Positions 1 through 11,790 of a DNA stretch of 64,000 bases are shown here, in pieces. The stretch covers positions 1 to 64,000 of the forward strand of contig JAHEWK010000012.1 of assembly GCA_020740775.1 (NCBI GenBank). Reading direction: 5' to 3'. How positions within the stretch are numbered: the first letter of the stretch is position 1; each line of letters opens with the position of its first letter. A model generated the notes under the pieces. The model searched no databases and was not told the origin of the DNA. It saw only the letters and a program-made list of their open reading frames with translations. Origin of the DNA: Ilyonectria destructans. Lineage: Eukaryota; Ascomycota; Sordariomycetes; Hypocreales; Nectriaceae. The position numbers and the translations under genes were made by a program.

Positions 1-347
1 ACTACTATAGAGCTATAAAGTTAAAAGTAGCTTAAGTAACTTTAGCTTTAATAATATTATACTATTATAATATTATAATATTCTTATAAGATATAAAAAT
101 TAATATAATTTTTACCTTATAATAACTTATAATTCTATATAAAGAATAATATAGTAGTATTAGCCTTAAGTAAGTTATATTACTATTTCTAACTTTATTA
201 TATATATCCAGCTAAGGGATTATAGGTTATTATAGATTTTAATTTATTAAAGGGGTTATCTCTAATAATTAGATAGTATTAATCCTCTATCTATAGAATT
301 TATCTTTATATTAATTTGCCGATATATAATAGAAAACCTCCAACTTA

Positions 348-690
348 AACCCCTTAGAATCTAATTAGTCTATTAGTATCTAGAATCTTAAGATAGATTA
401 ATTAAATAATAAAGACTGCTAAAGTTAATTAATATTATCTATCTTTTTTTATAGTTATATTTAAAAGGATTTAAGTATAATTTTAGCTGTAATTAACTGC
501 AGACTGATAATACCTTAAGATATTACTAGTAGTATTATATATAGTAATTATACTTTATAAAGACTGTAATTTAGCTATATAGGGAAACTATATAATATTA
601 GTCTGTATATAGTACTAGTTATAAGCTTTTAAGTTTAATTTATATAGGTATAATTAATTTTTAGGCTTTTTGGATTTTACGGGAAAAAAA
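348..690 (+). repeat. Left copy of a direct repeat (partner 1211-1530)
   Basis: The segment starting near the CCCCTTAGAAT motif reappears at about 1211-1530 in the same orientation, with mostly transition differences. The similarity resumes after the inserted MITE: about 920-1020 matches about 1543-1640. The original repeat was therefore about 430 bp, and the left copy was later interrupted. The family is not recognised. Confidence 0.7.
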
Positions 691-703
691 AAATTAGGCT
701 ATA

Positions 704-919
704 GGTGTAAGGATGCCGGCGGATCACCGCCGGAACCCTTTGGAATTAGCCCACAAGCCTGAGCCCTAAGCAGGCCCACTTAGGGCTAGGGATTGAGATA
801 AAGCAGAGAGACGAGCCTCTAGAGATAGGCTCGTCAAGTTAAAGTCTAATTATACTACTTTACCTACCTGGAGTTCTGTTCCTTTTCTGGTCGTAGCCTT
901 TAGCCGCTATCCCTTACAA
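704..919. mobile_element. MITE-like element with 9-bp target duplication
   Basis: A 216-bp insertion flanked by perfect 9-bp direct repeats TAGGCTATA (695-703 and 920-928). Its ends share a short terminal inverted repeat around TGTAAGG: the left end reads GGTGTAAGG and the right end CCCTTACAA. The related direct-repeat copy at 1211-1640 lacks the insert, giving an approximate empty site. The element is far less A/T-shifted than its surroundings. It contains two hairpin-forming palindromes, CCGGCGG/CCGCCGG near 716-733 and GACGAGCCT/AGGCTCGTC near 812-836. A 9-bp duplication is typical of Mutator-like elements. It has no coding capacity. Mutated copies lie at about 1018-1208 (inverted) and 4735-4925. 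Confidence 0.75.
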
Positions 920-1017
920 TAGGCTATATAAAAGTTATATGCTATTCTTGATAACTTAAGGCTATCTTTTGCTGGAATATTAGAAACTGATATCTAGGTA
1001 TTTTAGTAATTTCTTCT

Positions 1018-1208
1018 GTAATTAGAAAAAGAATAAAACTTAAAGTAGGTAAAGTAATATAATTAGACTTTAATTTAATAAGTTTATCTTTAAAGACTTA
1101 TCTCTTTACTTTATATTAATTTCTAGCTTTAAGTAGGCCTACTTAAAGCTTAAGCTTATAGGCTAATTTTAAAGAGTTCTAGTAGTAATCTACTGGTATT
1201 CTTATATT
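1018..1208 (-). mobile_element. RIP-decayed inverted copy of the MITE
   Basis: This segment reads as the reverse complement of 704-900 with numerous C-to-T and G-to-A changes. For example, the palindrome core CCGGCGGTGATCCGCCGG appears as a TA-rich derivative near 1180-1200. It lacks the outermost left end. With 704-919 it forms an imperfect inverted repeat with a spacer of about 100 bp. Confidence 0.7.
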
Positions 1209-1210
1209 AA

Positions 1211-1640
1211 TCCCCTTAGAATTTAATCTGTTTACTGATATTTAGAATCTTAAAATATATTAATTAAGTAATAAAAACTGCTAAAGTTAATTAGTATTAC
1301 CTATCTTTTTTTATAGTTATATTCTAAAGAAATTAACTATAATTTTAACTATAGACTGATAATACCTTAAGATATTATTAGTAGTATTATATATAGTAAT
1401 TACTCTTCATAAAGATTTATATAGAGAAATAGTATAAAAATAGTTTATATATAGTACTAATTATAAGCTTCTAAATTTAATTTACTCTAGTAGTAGAATT
1501 AATTTTAAGGCTTTTTAAACTCTATAAAAAAAATAGACTGACTGTATAAAAGTTATATATTATTTCTTATAACTTAAGGCTATCTTTTATAAGAATATTA
1601 GAGATTAATATCTTAGAATTTTAGTAATTTCTTCTATATT
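1211..1640 (+). repeat. Right copy of the direct repeat, lacking the MITE
   Basis: Matches 348-690 and then 920-1020, with no trace of the 216-bp element. It therefore serves as the unoccupied comparison site. Differences from the left copy are mainly transitions. Confidence 0.65.
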
Positions 1641-2105
1641 AATTATTATCTAAATATAAAGAAATACTATATACTTTATATATTAATTAACTATTATTAG
1701 AATTATATTAATCTTTTTCTCTTTTTATTAAATTAATAGAAGTTTTATAAAAAAGTTTATTAAGATTTCTTACTAAAGCTAATTTAATATTAAAAGTAAT
1801 ATAAGCTTACTAAAGAGTTTATATCTTTTTACTATAGCTTTTTAGCAGACTGTATATATCTATATTTAATTTTTAATATTTTTTATTTATTTCTATTTAG
1901 TAGAAATATCTTTAGAGAAGAATTTAAATTCTATTAGCCTTAAAATAGTTAGTAAATAGATTATTATAATATAATTATAGAAGAATATACTTTATAGTTT
2001 TTTTATTTAGAATAAATAACTATTACTTATAATAGAGTAATCTATCTCTAATAGATTAAAGTTTACTTTTTTTAATTATTATTATAAAATTACTTCTTTT
2101 TTAAT

Positions 2106-2224
2106 ATTAAGAAATTAAAATACTTTAGTATATATATACCCAGAGGGAGAACTAAAAGCTTAACAGTAAAAAAAAAACACTAATAATAGTATTAATAATA
2201 CAGACTATATACTCAGTTTATTTA
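2106..2224 (+). repeat. Fragment of 1-kb repeat family inside the integrase copy
   Basis: About 120 bp carrying the 5' signature of the family (ACTAAAAGCTTAA near 2152, TATACTCAGTTTATTTAAAGG near 2207). It is inserted where the intact element near 11,945-11,965 is continuous. Only the first part of the repeat is present. Confidence 0.6.
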
Positions 2225-2563
2225 AAGGTTAATAGTTACTCTCTTTTAATATTATATCTTTAGATTCTTATTCTAAAGAAATTAAATTAATTCTATAATT
2301 AAATAGAATATTACTATCTTATAGACTTCTTTTTAAAATATAGTCTTTTTAGCTATTAAAAAAATAGCTTATAATCTATTTTCTCTTAAACTTAATAGAT
2401 TTAATTTTTTAAAATTAATTTACTTAATATACTCTTTAGGGGATTTATAGATAAATTGTTCTTATTTATATTAATATTCTTTTAATTTAAGCTTTTTATT
2501 TTATTTAATTAAAATTTTCTTTATTGTTTAAAATTTAAATTATTTTAATTTTAACTAATTAAT

Positions 2564-2789
2564 TATAATAGAGGGAATATATAGAGGTTAAATAATAAAT
2601 AAGGAATTAATAGTTAGCTAATATATAGCCTGACTAAAAGATAAAACTTAAATAATTAAATAGTATTACCCCTTTAATAGAGAAGAGAGGTAAACTTTAA
2701 TTCTATTATTATTAGAAATATACCTTTTTACTATCTAACTATTATTATTAAATCCCTTATAGATTATAATACCCTCTATTAGTATTATA
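2564..2789 (+). mobile_element. Solo LTR, 226 bp, nested in integrase copy
   Basis: Reverse complement of the LTRs at 8516-8741 and 15600-15825, with exactly the same length (226 bp) and TATAAT...ATTATA ends. The flanking pentamers are TTAAT (2559-2563) and TTAGT (2790-2794). The uninterrupted site near 12,270 in the full-length element reads TTAGT. They therefore look like a target duplication with one RIP transition. No internal region remains, as expected after LTR-LTR recombination. Confidence 0.85.
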
Positions 2790-3914
2790 TTAGTATTTTA
2801 ATTTATTAAATAATTTAATATTTAAAAACTTTATATTGTTAAATTTAAGCTATTTTAATAAACTATTAATTAAAAAAAAATTTAATTTTATATTTTATTA
2901 TAAAATTATAGAATATAAAGTAAATATACTATTTAATCTACTTACTATTAAATCTAAAAGTTTTTATAAAATTTTATAAATTAAAATAATTATTTAAAAT
3001 CTTAATAAAAATTATAGCCTCTTTAAGATACTATTATTAATATTTAAATAACTTTATAATAGCTATTAATTTCTAATTTAAAGTATTATATTTTAATTTA
3101 AATTTTTTAAATTTCTATAATTAAAAGGTAAAAAAATAATATAATTCTTATTTATTAAATTAAAAAGTAATTCTAGCTATTATAAATTTAAACATATTAA
3201 TTTTTAAGTCAATAGAAAGAAATAGATTATAGTATTTTAAAATAGTATTTTTTAAAAAGCTTAAATAAATTAGTAAAATATTTTTTTTAATTTTATTTAG
3301 TAATATATATTCTAATTTCTTTCTATTTATATTTCTTTTTAGTAAATTACTTAGGGGTATAATAATCTTTAAATATCTATAGATAAATCTATAATAAAAA
3401 TTCTAAAATTCTAGAAATATCTAAATCTTTTAAAAGATTTTAAATTCTTTTTATTTAATTATTATTTAGATTCTTTTAGAATCTATTAATATCTTTTTAT
3501 TTAAGAGAATAAATTAAAAATATTTTATTTTATTTTAATAGAAAGAATATTTAGATTATTTTATAAAAAGTTTAGCTTTATAAAATTAATTAAATATCTA
3601 TTAAAGATATTTTATATAGAAATTTTAATTTTTTAAAAAGATAAAAATATTATTTAGATAAACTATATAAATAGTATTTAGTAAATTCTATAGAATTTAA
3701 TAAATATAATTTTAAAATATAATAGAAATATTAATAAATTTAAATAGTATTACTAAATATTTAAAGTAGCTATATTAAGTATAAAATACTATTTTCTATT
3801 TATTATCTTTTTAAATATATATATAGTAATAGGTATTCTTAATATTAATTTTTAAGAAGAATTTTATACTTTTTATATAGTTTATAATTTCTATTATTAA
3901 AAGTAAGAAATATT

Positions 3915-4645
3915 AATTTTTATTTTAACTAACTATTTAATTAACTACTTAACTAATTACTTAACTAATTAAAGATATTTACTTTTTATATTATACTATA
4001 GACTGATATAGTTTTTTCTAATTATTAATATACTTATAGCTTCTTTTTTAATCTTTATTATTTAACTTTAAATTATCTAATTCTTATTTTAAGGCTATAA
4101 ATTACAGCTAAAAAGTCAGAATTTAAAGATATTATAGAAATTTAAATTAACTAATTTAATAAGCTTTATTTAATATAGTTAATAGTTTTTAGCTATTATA
4201 TAATATAATTTAAGAGTTAATAGGCTAAAATATAACTTTATAATTTTAGGTTATTATAGAGTTAAACTATTTTAAGACTTTAATTTAAAAATACTAAAGG
4301 TATATATTTTCTCTAGTAGAAAGAGTATTTATTAATAGCTTATATAATACTATATAGTCTATATAGCTAATAAATAATATAGTATTAATTAACTTATAGC
4401 TAAAAAATTAATAACTATAAGAATTTAAGGGAATTTAATAACCTTTAATAATAGCTATAAAGAAATAATAAAGGGATATTATAGAGAAAGTTCTAATTAA
4501 TAATATATTTAGTAGTTAGAAGAGGTAAAAAACTGTAATTAGATTTATAATTAATAGATTAAGTTTCTTATTATACTTATATAAGTATATAATTATATAG
4601 AATTTAAAATAGTAATTAAAATAGTAATTTTAATAATAATAGATA
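3915..4645 (+). repeat. Partial copy (3' part) of the 1-kb repeat family
   Basis: Begins in the 12-bp TTAACTAACTAC tandem array and continues to the shared end segment (TATATAGAATTTAAAATAG near 4593). It matches the 3' part of the copy at 5320-6330. Differences are mostly transitions. Confidence 0.65.
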
Positions 4646-4734
4646 TTTATATAATCTTTTATATTTTATATTTCTATATTAATCTTCTAAAAGAAATAAA
4701 AATTAAAAAATTATAAGAAATTATAGCTAAAAGT

Positions 4735-4925
4735 TAAAATTAAAAAAGAAATAAAACTTAAAATATATAAAGTAATATAATTAGATTTTAATTTAATAAG
4801 TTTATCTCTAAAGGCTTATTATTTTACTTTATATTAACTTCTAACTTTAAGTAGGCTTATTTAAAGCTTAAGCTTATAGATTAATTCTAAAGAGTTTTAA
4901 TAGTAATCTATTAGTATTTTATAGT
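4735..4925 (-). mobile_element. Third, RIP-decayed copy of the MITE
   Basis: Same orientation and same endpoints as the copy at 1018-1208, and still more A/T-rich. Landmark stretches such as AAGTAATATAATTAGA and TTTAAGTAGGCTTATTTAAAGC identify it. Confidence 0.6.
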
Positions 4926-5319
4926 AATATTTAAGTTAATATTATTTTAAAAATATTAGTAATAAAACTTTAATAATAAATTTAAAATAAGAAACTTATA
5001 ATTAATTAAATTAAATTTATAAACTTATTAAAGCTTAATTTAATATAATATATAGTAATTAGAATTTTATACTAATAATAAGGTTTTTATATTATAGTTA
5101 GTTATAAAATTAAATAGATTTAATAGAAGAATAATATATATTTAAATATCCTACTAATTCTCCTTTAATTTATATTAGCTAGAGTATATACTTTTAATTA
5201 TAATAAAAGCCTTTTATAGATATATTATTATATAAATAATATACTTTTAAATAGAAATTAAAAAGAATAAATACCTACTAAATTAAATATAATAATATAG
5301 AATTTAATATAAGAATATA

Positions 5320-6330
5320 TATTAAGAGGTTAGAGTACTCTAGTATATATATACCTAAAAAAGGGACTAAAAGCTTAATAGTAAAAAATAAAATACTAAT
5401 AATAGTATTAATAATATAGACTATATATTCAGTTTATTTAAAGATTAACAGTTTACTTAAATAGATTAAAGTTTTTAATCTAACTAATTACCTTTTCTAA
5501 TATCTTAATAAGCTATAGAAATAGCTATATCTTAAAAAAGCTAAATCTACTGAAAAAGCTAAATTTACTAGAAAAGCTAAATCTACTAGAAAAACTAGAT
5601 TTTAAAAAAGGTAAAATTATAATAGATATAAAAGCTCTATAAGCCTTTTTATATTCTAATTATTCTTTTATTCTTATATATATCTTAACTAACTACTTAA
5701 TTAACTACTTAACTAACTAAAGATATCTACTTTTTACTCTATACTATAGACTGATATAGTTTTTTCTAATTATAAGTATACTTATAGCTTTTCTTTTAAT
5801 TTCTATTATTTAATTTTAAGTAATTTAATTTTTATTTTAAAGCTATAAATTATAGCTAAAAAGTTAGAGTTTAAAGATATTATAAAAGTTTAAATTAATT
5901 AATCTAATAAACTTTATTTAATATAGCTAATAGTTTTTAGCTATTATATAATTTAAGAGCTAGTAAGTTAAAATATAGCTTTATAACTTTAGGTTACTAT
6001 AAAGTTAGTTTATTTTAAGATTTTAATTTAAAAATACTAAAGATATATATTTTCTCCAGCAGAAAGAGTATTTATTAATAGCTTATATAGTACTATATAG
6101 TTTATATAGCTAATAAATAATATAATATTAATTAATTTATAGCTAAAAACTTAATATAAGAATCTAAGGGAATTAAATAATAGAGGGATATTATAGAGAA
6201 GGTTTAATAGAGGTAGAAGACTGTAATTAGATTTATAATTAATAGATTAAGTTTCTTATTATACTTATATAAGTATATAACTATATAGAATTTAAAATAG
6301 TAATTAGAATAGTAATTTTAATAATAATAA
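5320..6330 (+). repeat. Most complete copy of the 1-kb repeat family
   Basis: Starts at ATTAAGAGGTTAGAGTACTC and ends at TAATTTTAATAATAAT. Internally it has an 18-bp tandem array built on AAAAAGCTAAATCTACTG (about 5533-5606) and a 12-bp array TTAACTAACTAC (about 5686-5728). Related copies lie at about 7326-8515 plus 15826-16172 (split by the LTR element), 17452-18516 and 18517-19492 (both inverted), with fragments elsewhere. No coding frame or clear terminal inverted repeat is seen. It may be a non-autonomous transposon or the LTR of an unknown element. Confidence 0.7.
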
Positions 6331-6469
6331 GAATATATATAACTAGTTAAAATTATAAAAAAAATAATATTTTTATAGTAGCTTTAAAGTTATTAGTAAA
6401 AATTTAATTAAAAGAGGAAAAAAGATAAATTTATAATTTATAAAAAGCTTTAGCTTTTATTAAAAAAGT

Positions 6470-6990
6470 ACTATTAAACTTATATTAAGTACTAATTTAA
6501 CCTATTAGTATATTAAATATAATAAACTTATAGAGGTAACTTAAAGTTTAATTCTATTTCTATTTAATACTAACTCTATCTTATTATATAATAAATACTT
6601 AAGAAAGATTAAAATAATAAAAAAAACTTAAAATAAATAAAAAACTTTATACTCTAATTAGTTTTAAGCTTTACTAATTAGTATATACTAGTAATTAGTT
6701 TCTATATTAATTCTAAATAGATTACTTTAAATTTAATTAGATAGTATTTAAGTTTTAAGTTATATAATAAGTATATAACCCCTCTATTTATTATAAGAAA
6801 GATATAATCTTTATATTTTACTAAAAATTAAGAATTTATCTTTAGTTAAATTTAAATTAATAACCTCTATAGAGATATAAAAAGCTTTAAAATACTAACT
6901 ATTATACTATAAAGATATCTTAGTTTCTATATAATAAAAATACTAATTAAAAGTAGAATTATAAAATATATAGAGGATTTTCTTAAGTAA
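6470..6990 (+). repeat. Repeat shared with 16430-16900
   Basis: The stretch around CTAATTTAACCTATTAGTATATTAAATATA and onward to TTTATTATAAGAAAGATATAA recurs at about 16430-16870 in the same orientation, with transitions and a few small indels. No family is recognised. It follows a copy of the 1-kb repeat both times. Confidence 0.55.
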
Positions 6991-7356
6991 AAAGAGAATT
7001 TTAATTAAAAGAAATTTATTTTAATTTATTTATTTAGTAAATAAAAATAAATAGATATATAGTATATACTAAATATTACTAATTTTAAAAACTTTAAGCT
7101 AAAGAAATAAATAGATAGAAGTTAAAATATAAGTAATACTATAAAAAATCTATTTAAAAATATAATTAAATTAAATAATAACTTAAAAGAAAGTTAAAAA
7201 AATTTTTTTAAAAAGAATAATAAGCTTAAAGATAAATTATTAGAAGAATAATAAATAATATAAACTTATAATATAATAATAATAAAAAAAGAAAAAAGTA
7301 ATAATTATATAAATATACTCTTATTTATTAAGAGGTTAAAGTGCCCTAATATATAT

Positions 7357-7905
7357 CGATCCGTTGGCTTGTATCCAGGCGTTCTGGATGGTGAGGCGAG
7401 TGGCTGAAAAGCCCATATTCTTAAAGGAATTTTCTATAGGCTTTGAATTTGCCTCTTTCCCTATTGTCTTTCGGATCATAGAGATATTCAACATCGTGCC
7501 GGTATCTAGTTGTATATCCCTGATACGTAGGGTCGTCCTTGAATAGAGCTTCACGGATAATGGTCGCCATGATGAGAGTTAACGAGATTGGATGATTGTT
7601 GGAAGGGAAGTTGGTCTCTTGACGACGGGAGACGTCTCTCTTATATCTTATTGCTCGGAATAAGGTTCCTATCTCAAGGTCGTTGACTGCAGACAATAGG
7701 GTCGTTAACTGACCCTATTATCTGCAGACAGCAGGGTTGAAGTCAGAAGGGTTAAATTAAAGCTTAAGGCAAAGACCAGTGTGCAATAACCTTATTGTTC
7801 AGCTACTGTTTCTTCTGGTGCTGGGTGTAGTATTTACTGTTTATCTCTACTATTTAAGAATACTGTATAGCTTTAATCTATCTGATGATATTGAGTAAAG
7901 CTAAA
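7357..7905 (-). other. GC-normal island inserted in a 1-kb repeat copy
   Basis: About 550 bp of balanced base composition replaces the ATATATAT tract of a 1-kb repeat copy, which resumes at about 7906. On the minus strand an open frame of about 91 codons (7421-7696) has no internal stop, and a second overlapping frame continues toward 7336. I do not recognise the product; motifs include DDPTYQGYTTRYRHDVEYL. The flanking ATATATAT may be a target duplication, although the AT-rich site makes this uncertain. The right end is A-rich (GCTAAAAAAAACC). Its low RIP load suggests recent arrival or single-copy origin. It could be a captured gene fragment or a transposon piece. Confidence 0.5.
7687..7727. 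repeat. 41-bp near-perfect palindrome
   Basis: Two 17-bp arms (CTGCAGACAATAGGGTC and GACCCTATTATCTGCAG) pair with a single mismatch around a 7-nt GTTAACT centre. Each arm carries CTGCAG at its outer end. It lies inside the GC-normal island just upstream of the minus-strand open frame. Its role is unknown. Confidence 0.8.
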
Positions 7906-8515
7906 AAAAACCAAATATATATATCTAAAGGGGGGACTAAAAGCTTAATAGTAAAAAAAGAAATATTAATAATAATATTAATAATATAAACTATATACTC
8001 AGTCTATTTAAAAGTTAATAGTTACTTAAATAGATTAAAATTTCTAATCTAACTAATTACCTTTTTTAATATCTTAATAAGCTATAAAAATAGCTAAATC
8101 TTAAAAAAGCTAAATCTACTAAAAAAGCTAAATTTACTGAAAAAGCTAAATCTTAAAAAAGGCAAAATTATAATAGATATAAAAGCTTTATAAGCTCTTT
8201 TCTACTTTAGTTATCTTTCTATCCTTATATATACCTTAACTAACTACTTAATTAACTACTTAACTAACTACTTAACTAACTAAAGATATCTACTTTCTAT
8301 CTTACTTTTTAAACTGATATAGTATCTTCTAATTATAGCTATACTTATAGCTTCTATTTTAATTTATACTATTTAATTTAAAATAATCTAACTTTTATTT
8401 TAAAGCTATAAATTACAGCTAAAAAGTTCAGACTTAAAGATATTAGAAGAATATAAATCAATTAATTCAGTAAATTATATTTAGTGCAGTTACTTATATT
8501 TAGCTGCTATATAAT

Positions 8516-8741
8516 TATAATGCTGGTAGGGGGTATTATGATTCACAAGGGATTCAATAACAATAGTCAGACAGTAAAAAGGTATATTCCTAATAATAAT
8601 AGAACTAAAGCTTACTCCTCTTCTCAATTGGAGGGGTAATACTATTTAATTATTTAAATTTTACCTCTCAGTTAGATTATATATCAGCTAACTATAGATT
8701 CCTTATTTACTACCAGACCTCTATATATCCCCTATATTACA
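8516..8741 (-). repeat. 3' LTR of the retrotransposon
   Basis: 226 bp running from TATAAT to ATTACA on the plus strand. Against the other LTR, the differences I checked are transitions only. The intact ATTACA end implies original LTR termini of TGTAAT...ATTACA. Confidence 0.9.
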
Positions 8742-11429
8742 AGATCCCCCCATCAACCTGCAGTATCCTCGCCAGGTAGTTAATAGTCTTAATTATGGGA
8801 ATTGCAAATGCCCCGGAGTGGTCGACCCACTTGGGTATATTGGGCCTTAATCGTCTGGAAATAGTGGGTCTTAAAAATAGGGACCTTAATTATGGGCGGG
8901 GTGATATTATTAATATAATTAGTAGTATTTATAGGGGAATTAGATGTGTTTGTGAATTATAGTGCCGGTTTCTAATTTTTGCGGTGTCTGAATTATTATT
9001 AGCTTGATTGCTCTTTATTTAGGGAGTAATTGCGTTGGGAGTGATTAAGGTTATATAATATGGTGGCTATATAAATATAGCTATATCTATTTAAATCTAA
9101 TTTCTCTCTCTCTTTATTATTATTATCCTGCAGGCCTATATTGCCTGCTATTCTCTCTATTTACTTTTTTCTTTTTAATTTTATTTTCTTTTTTATATAT
9201 TATAGTGTTTTTAACTTCTGCCTGAGGCTATATTTATTTGGAGTAGATATCTAGCTGTACTTCTTAAAGTACCTTTTAGGCTTTAATTCTGACTATTTTA
9301 GTCTATTTATCTCTATATAGAGAGTCTACTGAGGTTATAGGTATTTAGTATATACCCTGCCTCTATTCTATTTTATAAAATAGTAAGGTCAGTTAGTTCC
9401 AGTCCTATATAGATTAAATCCCTTTTAACCTAAAGATAATTCTCTATTTCTATAATAATACTGCTTTTAGTTATTACTAATATTATATTCGGGCTAAAGC
9501 TACTTATAAACTGTAAGTTTTCTATTCTTCTTAACTATTTATTTACTGATTATTTTAGTATAGCTATAATAATAAAGGGAGATACCTTTAACTTTAGCTC
9601 TTTCTATTAGTTTATATACTGACTTCTAGAGTATACTAATAGCTCTTACTGCCTTTTTAACCTAATCTTACTGCAAACTAAGGCTGTAAAGACTATAATC
9701 CTACTACTGGAGAGTTTTTACTCTATAGAGAAAATCCACTCTATATATTATAGGTTAAAGGGAATTATAGCCCTTACCTCAGTAGGTATTACTTATTTTA
9801 ACTACTTAGAGTATATTAGCTAATATTTTCTTTAGGAAGCTTAATTTTAATATAAAACTCTTACTGCTTCCCGCTATACTGCTCTAGCTGCCTATAAGTC
9901 CTTTAGTAATATATATTGAACTATAAGTACTGCCTCTAACTTCTTAATATAAATATTACTAATAGTATATCCTAGGGAAATAATACCCAGAATGTCTAGA
10001 ATTGGGTTAATTACTAATACTCTTAATTACTTATATTAGATATAGAGTTTTCTACTTAAATAGCAGCTAAGGCTGCATTTTATCAGAAGATTAAGTTTAT
10101 TACTAGTAATATCTATAAGAATAAGAGTAATTAGAGTTAAGCTCTTCCTCTTATTTAGAGATTACTACTAGCTAAGATTTTACTTTAGGTTTCTACTATT
10201 AAGTTTTAGGCAGCTTTAGCTATATCTCTTCCTACTATTAAGAATAAGATTATTTAGAAGGAAACTATAGTACTGAAGGAGGAGGATAAAAATAAAGAGA
10301 AGCCTGGGTTTTTTTTTACTCCTTATTATAATTTATATTATTATACCCTTAATTATCAGCTATTTAGAATAAAGTAAATTCAGGCTCTAATTATAGGGGT
10401 TTTTCTTATAGATATTAATAGTTTCTTTCTTATATACTCTAGTACTAGCTGGGCCTTAAGCTTTAGCCTTAATTAATCTATTATTAGAGCTTTTTATAGT
10501 CTTTCTTACTTTACTGGTAACTTCTTATTTTAAAATCTTCCTTTTAGGCGACTGTACTTTTACTTAAATTTTATAGCTACTTCAGTATACTTCTTGATTA
10601 ATTTTTATATACCCTCTATATTATCTTTAGTAACCTACTAATTATACTCTAATAGTTAGTCCTTCTATTTAACTAAGAAGTAGTTTACCCCCTGCTATTA
10701 TTACTTATTTTTTATTTTCTCTACTTTTTACTGAGGGTTGGTTTCTTTAAGATCTGAAATTAGTAGTAGCTTAGGTTAGTCTTAATTCCTAAGGTACTAG
10801 AATTCTAAGAGGCTAATATAGAATATATTATAAATACAGCTATATTTATCTGGAAGGGCTAAATAGTATACTTATAATTTAATTTTCTTAAGGACTTAAA
10901 ATAGACTGATTCTTTTTAGTATCAGTTTATATTTTTCTTCCTTAAGGTTAAGGTTTTTTATTATAAGGCTAATTAGGCTGCTAATTATAAGGGAAATATC
11001 CTTATATTATTTATTATAATTATCAGTCTGTCTCTTTATAGCTTTTTCCTAATACTCTTTAAGATTCTTATATAGCTCTTTAAGGTAATACACTCTTATA
11101 CCAGCCTCCAGTACCCCCCTCCTAAGTATATTATTCTTAATATATAGATCTAAATTAGAAAGATAGCCTATTAAGACTTTAAAAGGGGAGAATCCAGTTG
11201 TATTATTCTTAGTATTATTATATATATATTATACTAACTGTAATAGTACTGCCTAATTACTTTATTATTTATTAATAAAGTATCTTAAGTAATATTCTAA
11301 GATTTAGTTTATTCTCTCTATTTATCTATTAGTTTATAGATAAAATACTATTAAGAGATATCTTTTAATATTACTTTAGTAGTATAATTTAAACTAGAAA
11401 TTACTTATAAATATTAAGCCTCTATTACT

Positions 11430-11790
11430 TATAATTCCCCTAGGGGATCTATACTTTAGTTTAATCTTATTATAGAAGAGTTCTACTAGCTCTACTATAT
11501 TAATTATTATCTAGATAGAAAGAAATACTATATATTTTATATATCAGTTAACTATTACTAGAATTATATTAACCTTCTTTTCTCCCTACTGAATTAGTAG
11601 GAATTCTATAATAAAGTCTATTAAGATTTCTTATTAGAGTTAGTCTAATATTAAAAGTAATATAAACTTACTAAAGGGTTTATACCTCTTTACTATAGCT
11701 TCTTAATAGACTGTATATATCTATATCTAGTTTTTAATATTTTTATCTATTTCCACCCAGTAGAAATATCTTTAGAGGAGAATTTAAATC
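11430..11790 (-). pseudogene. Integrase core remnant (Ty3/Gypsy)
   Basis: Minus-strand translation, with RIP stops, gives the zinc-domain tail followed by EISIDFI-like and ILVIVD-like segments, and then KYRSPRGIISNRG. This is the characteristic integrase core spacing of chromovirus-type Ty3/Gypsy elements. Expected Asp residues appear in part as Asn (ILVIVN, ISNRG), consistent with GAT-to-AAT RIP changes. Confidence 0.8.

Larger units (their letters stand above)
1650..3925 (-). mobile_element. Truncated, heavily RIPped Ty3/Gypsy integrase-RT copy
   Basis: Runs colinear with 11506-13420 of the full-length retrotransposon, but is more A/T-shifted. It covers the integrase core, RNase H and part of reverse transcriptase, read on the minus strand, and has no LTRs of its own. 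It is interrupted by a fragment of the 1-kb repeat family (about 2106-2224) and by a solo LTR (2564-2789). It is therefore older than those insertions. Confidence 0.75.

Noticed and set aside
5686..5728. Spaced-repeat look of the 12-bp array, CRISPR-like
   Set aside because: Units are contiguous without spacers, AT-rich and inside a fungal transposon family. It is a minisatellite.
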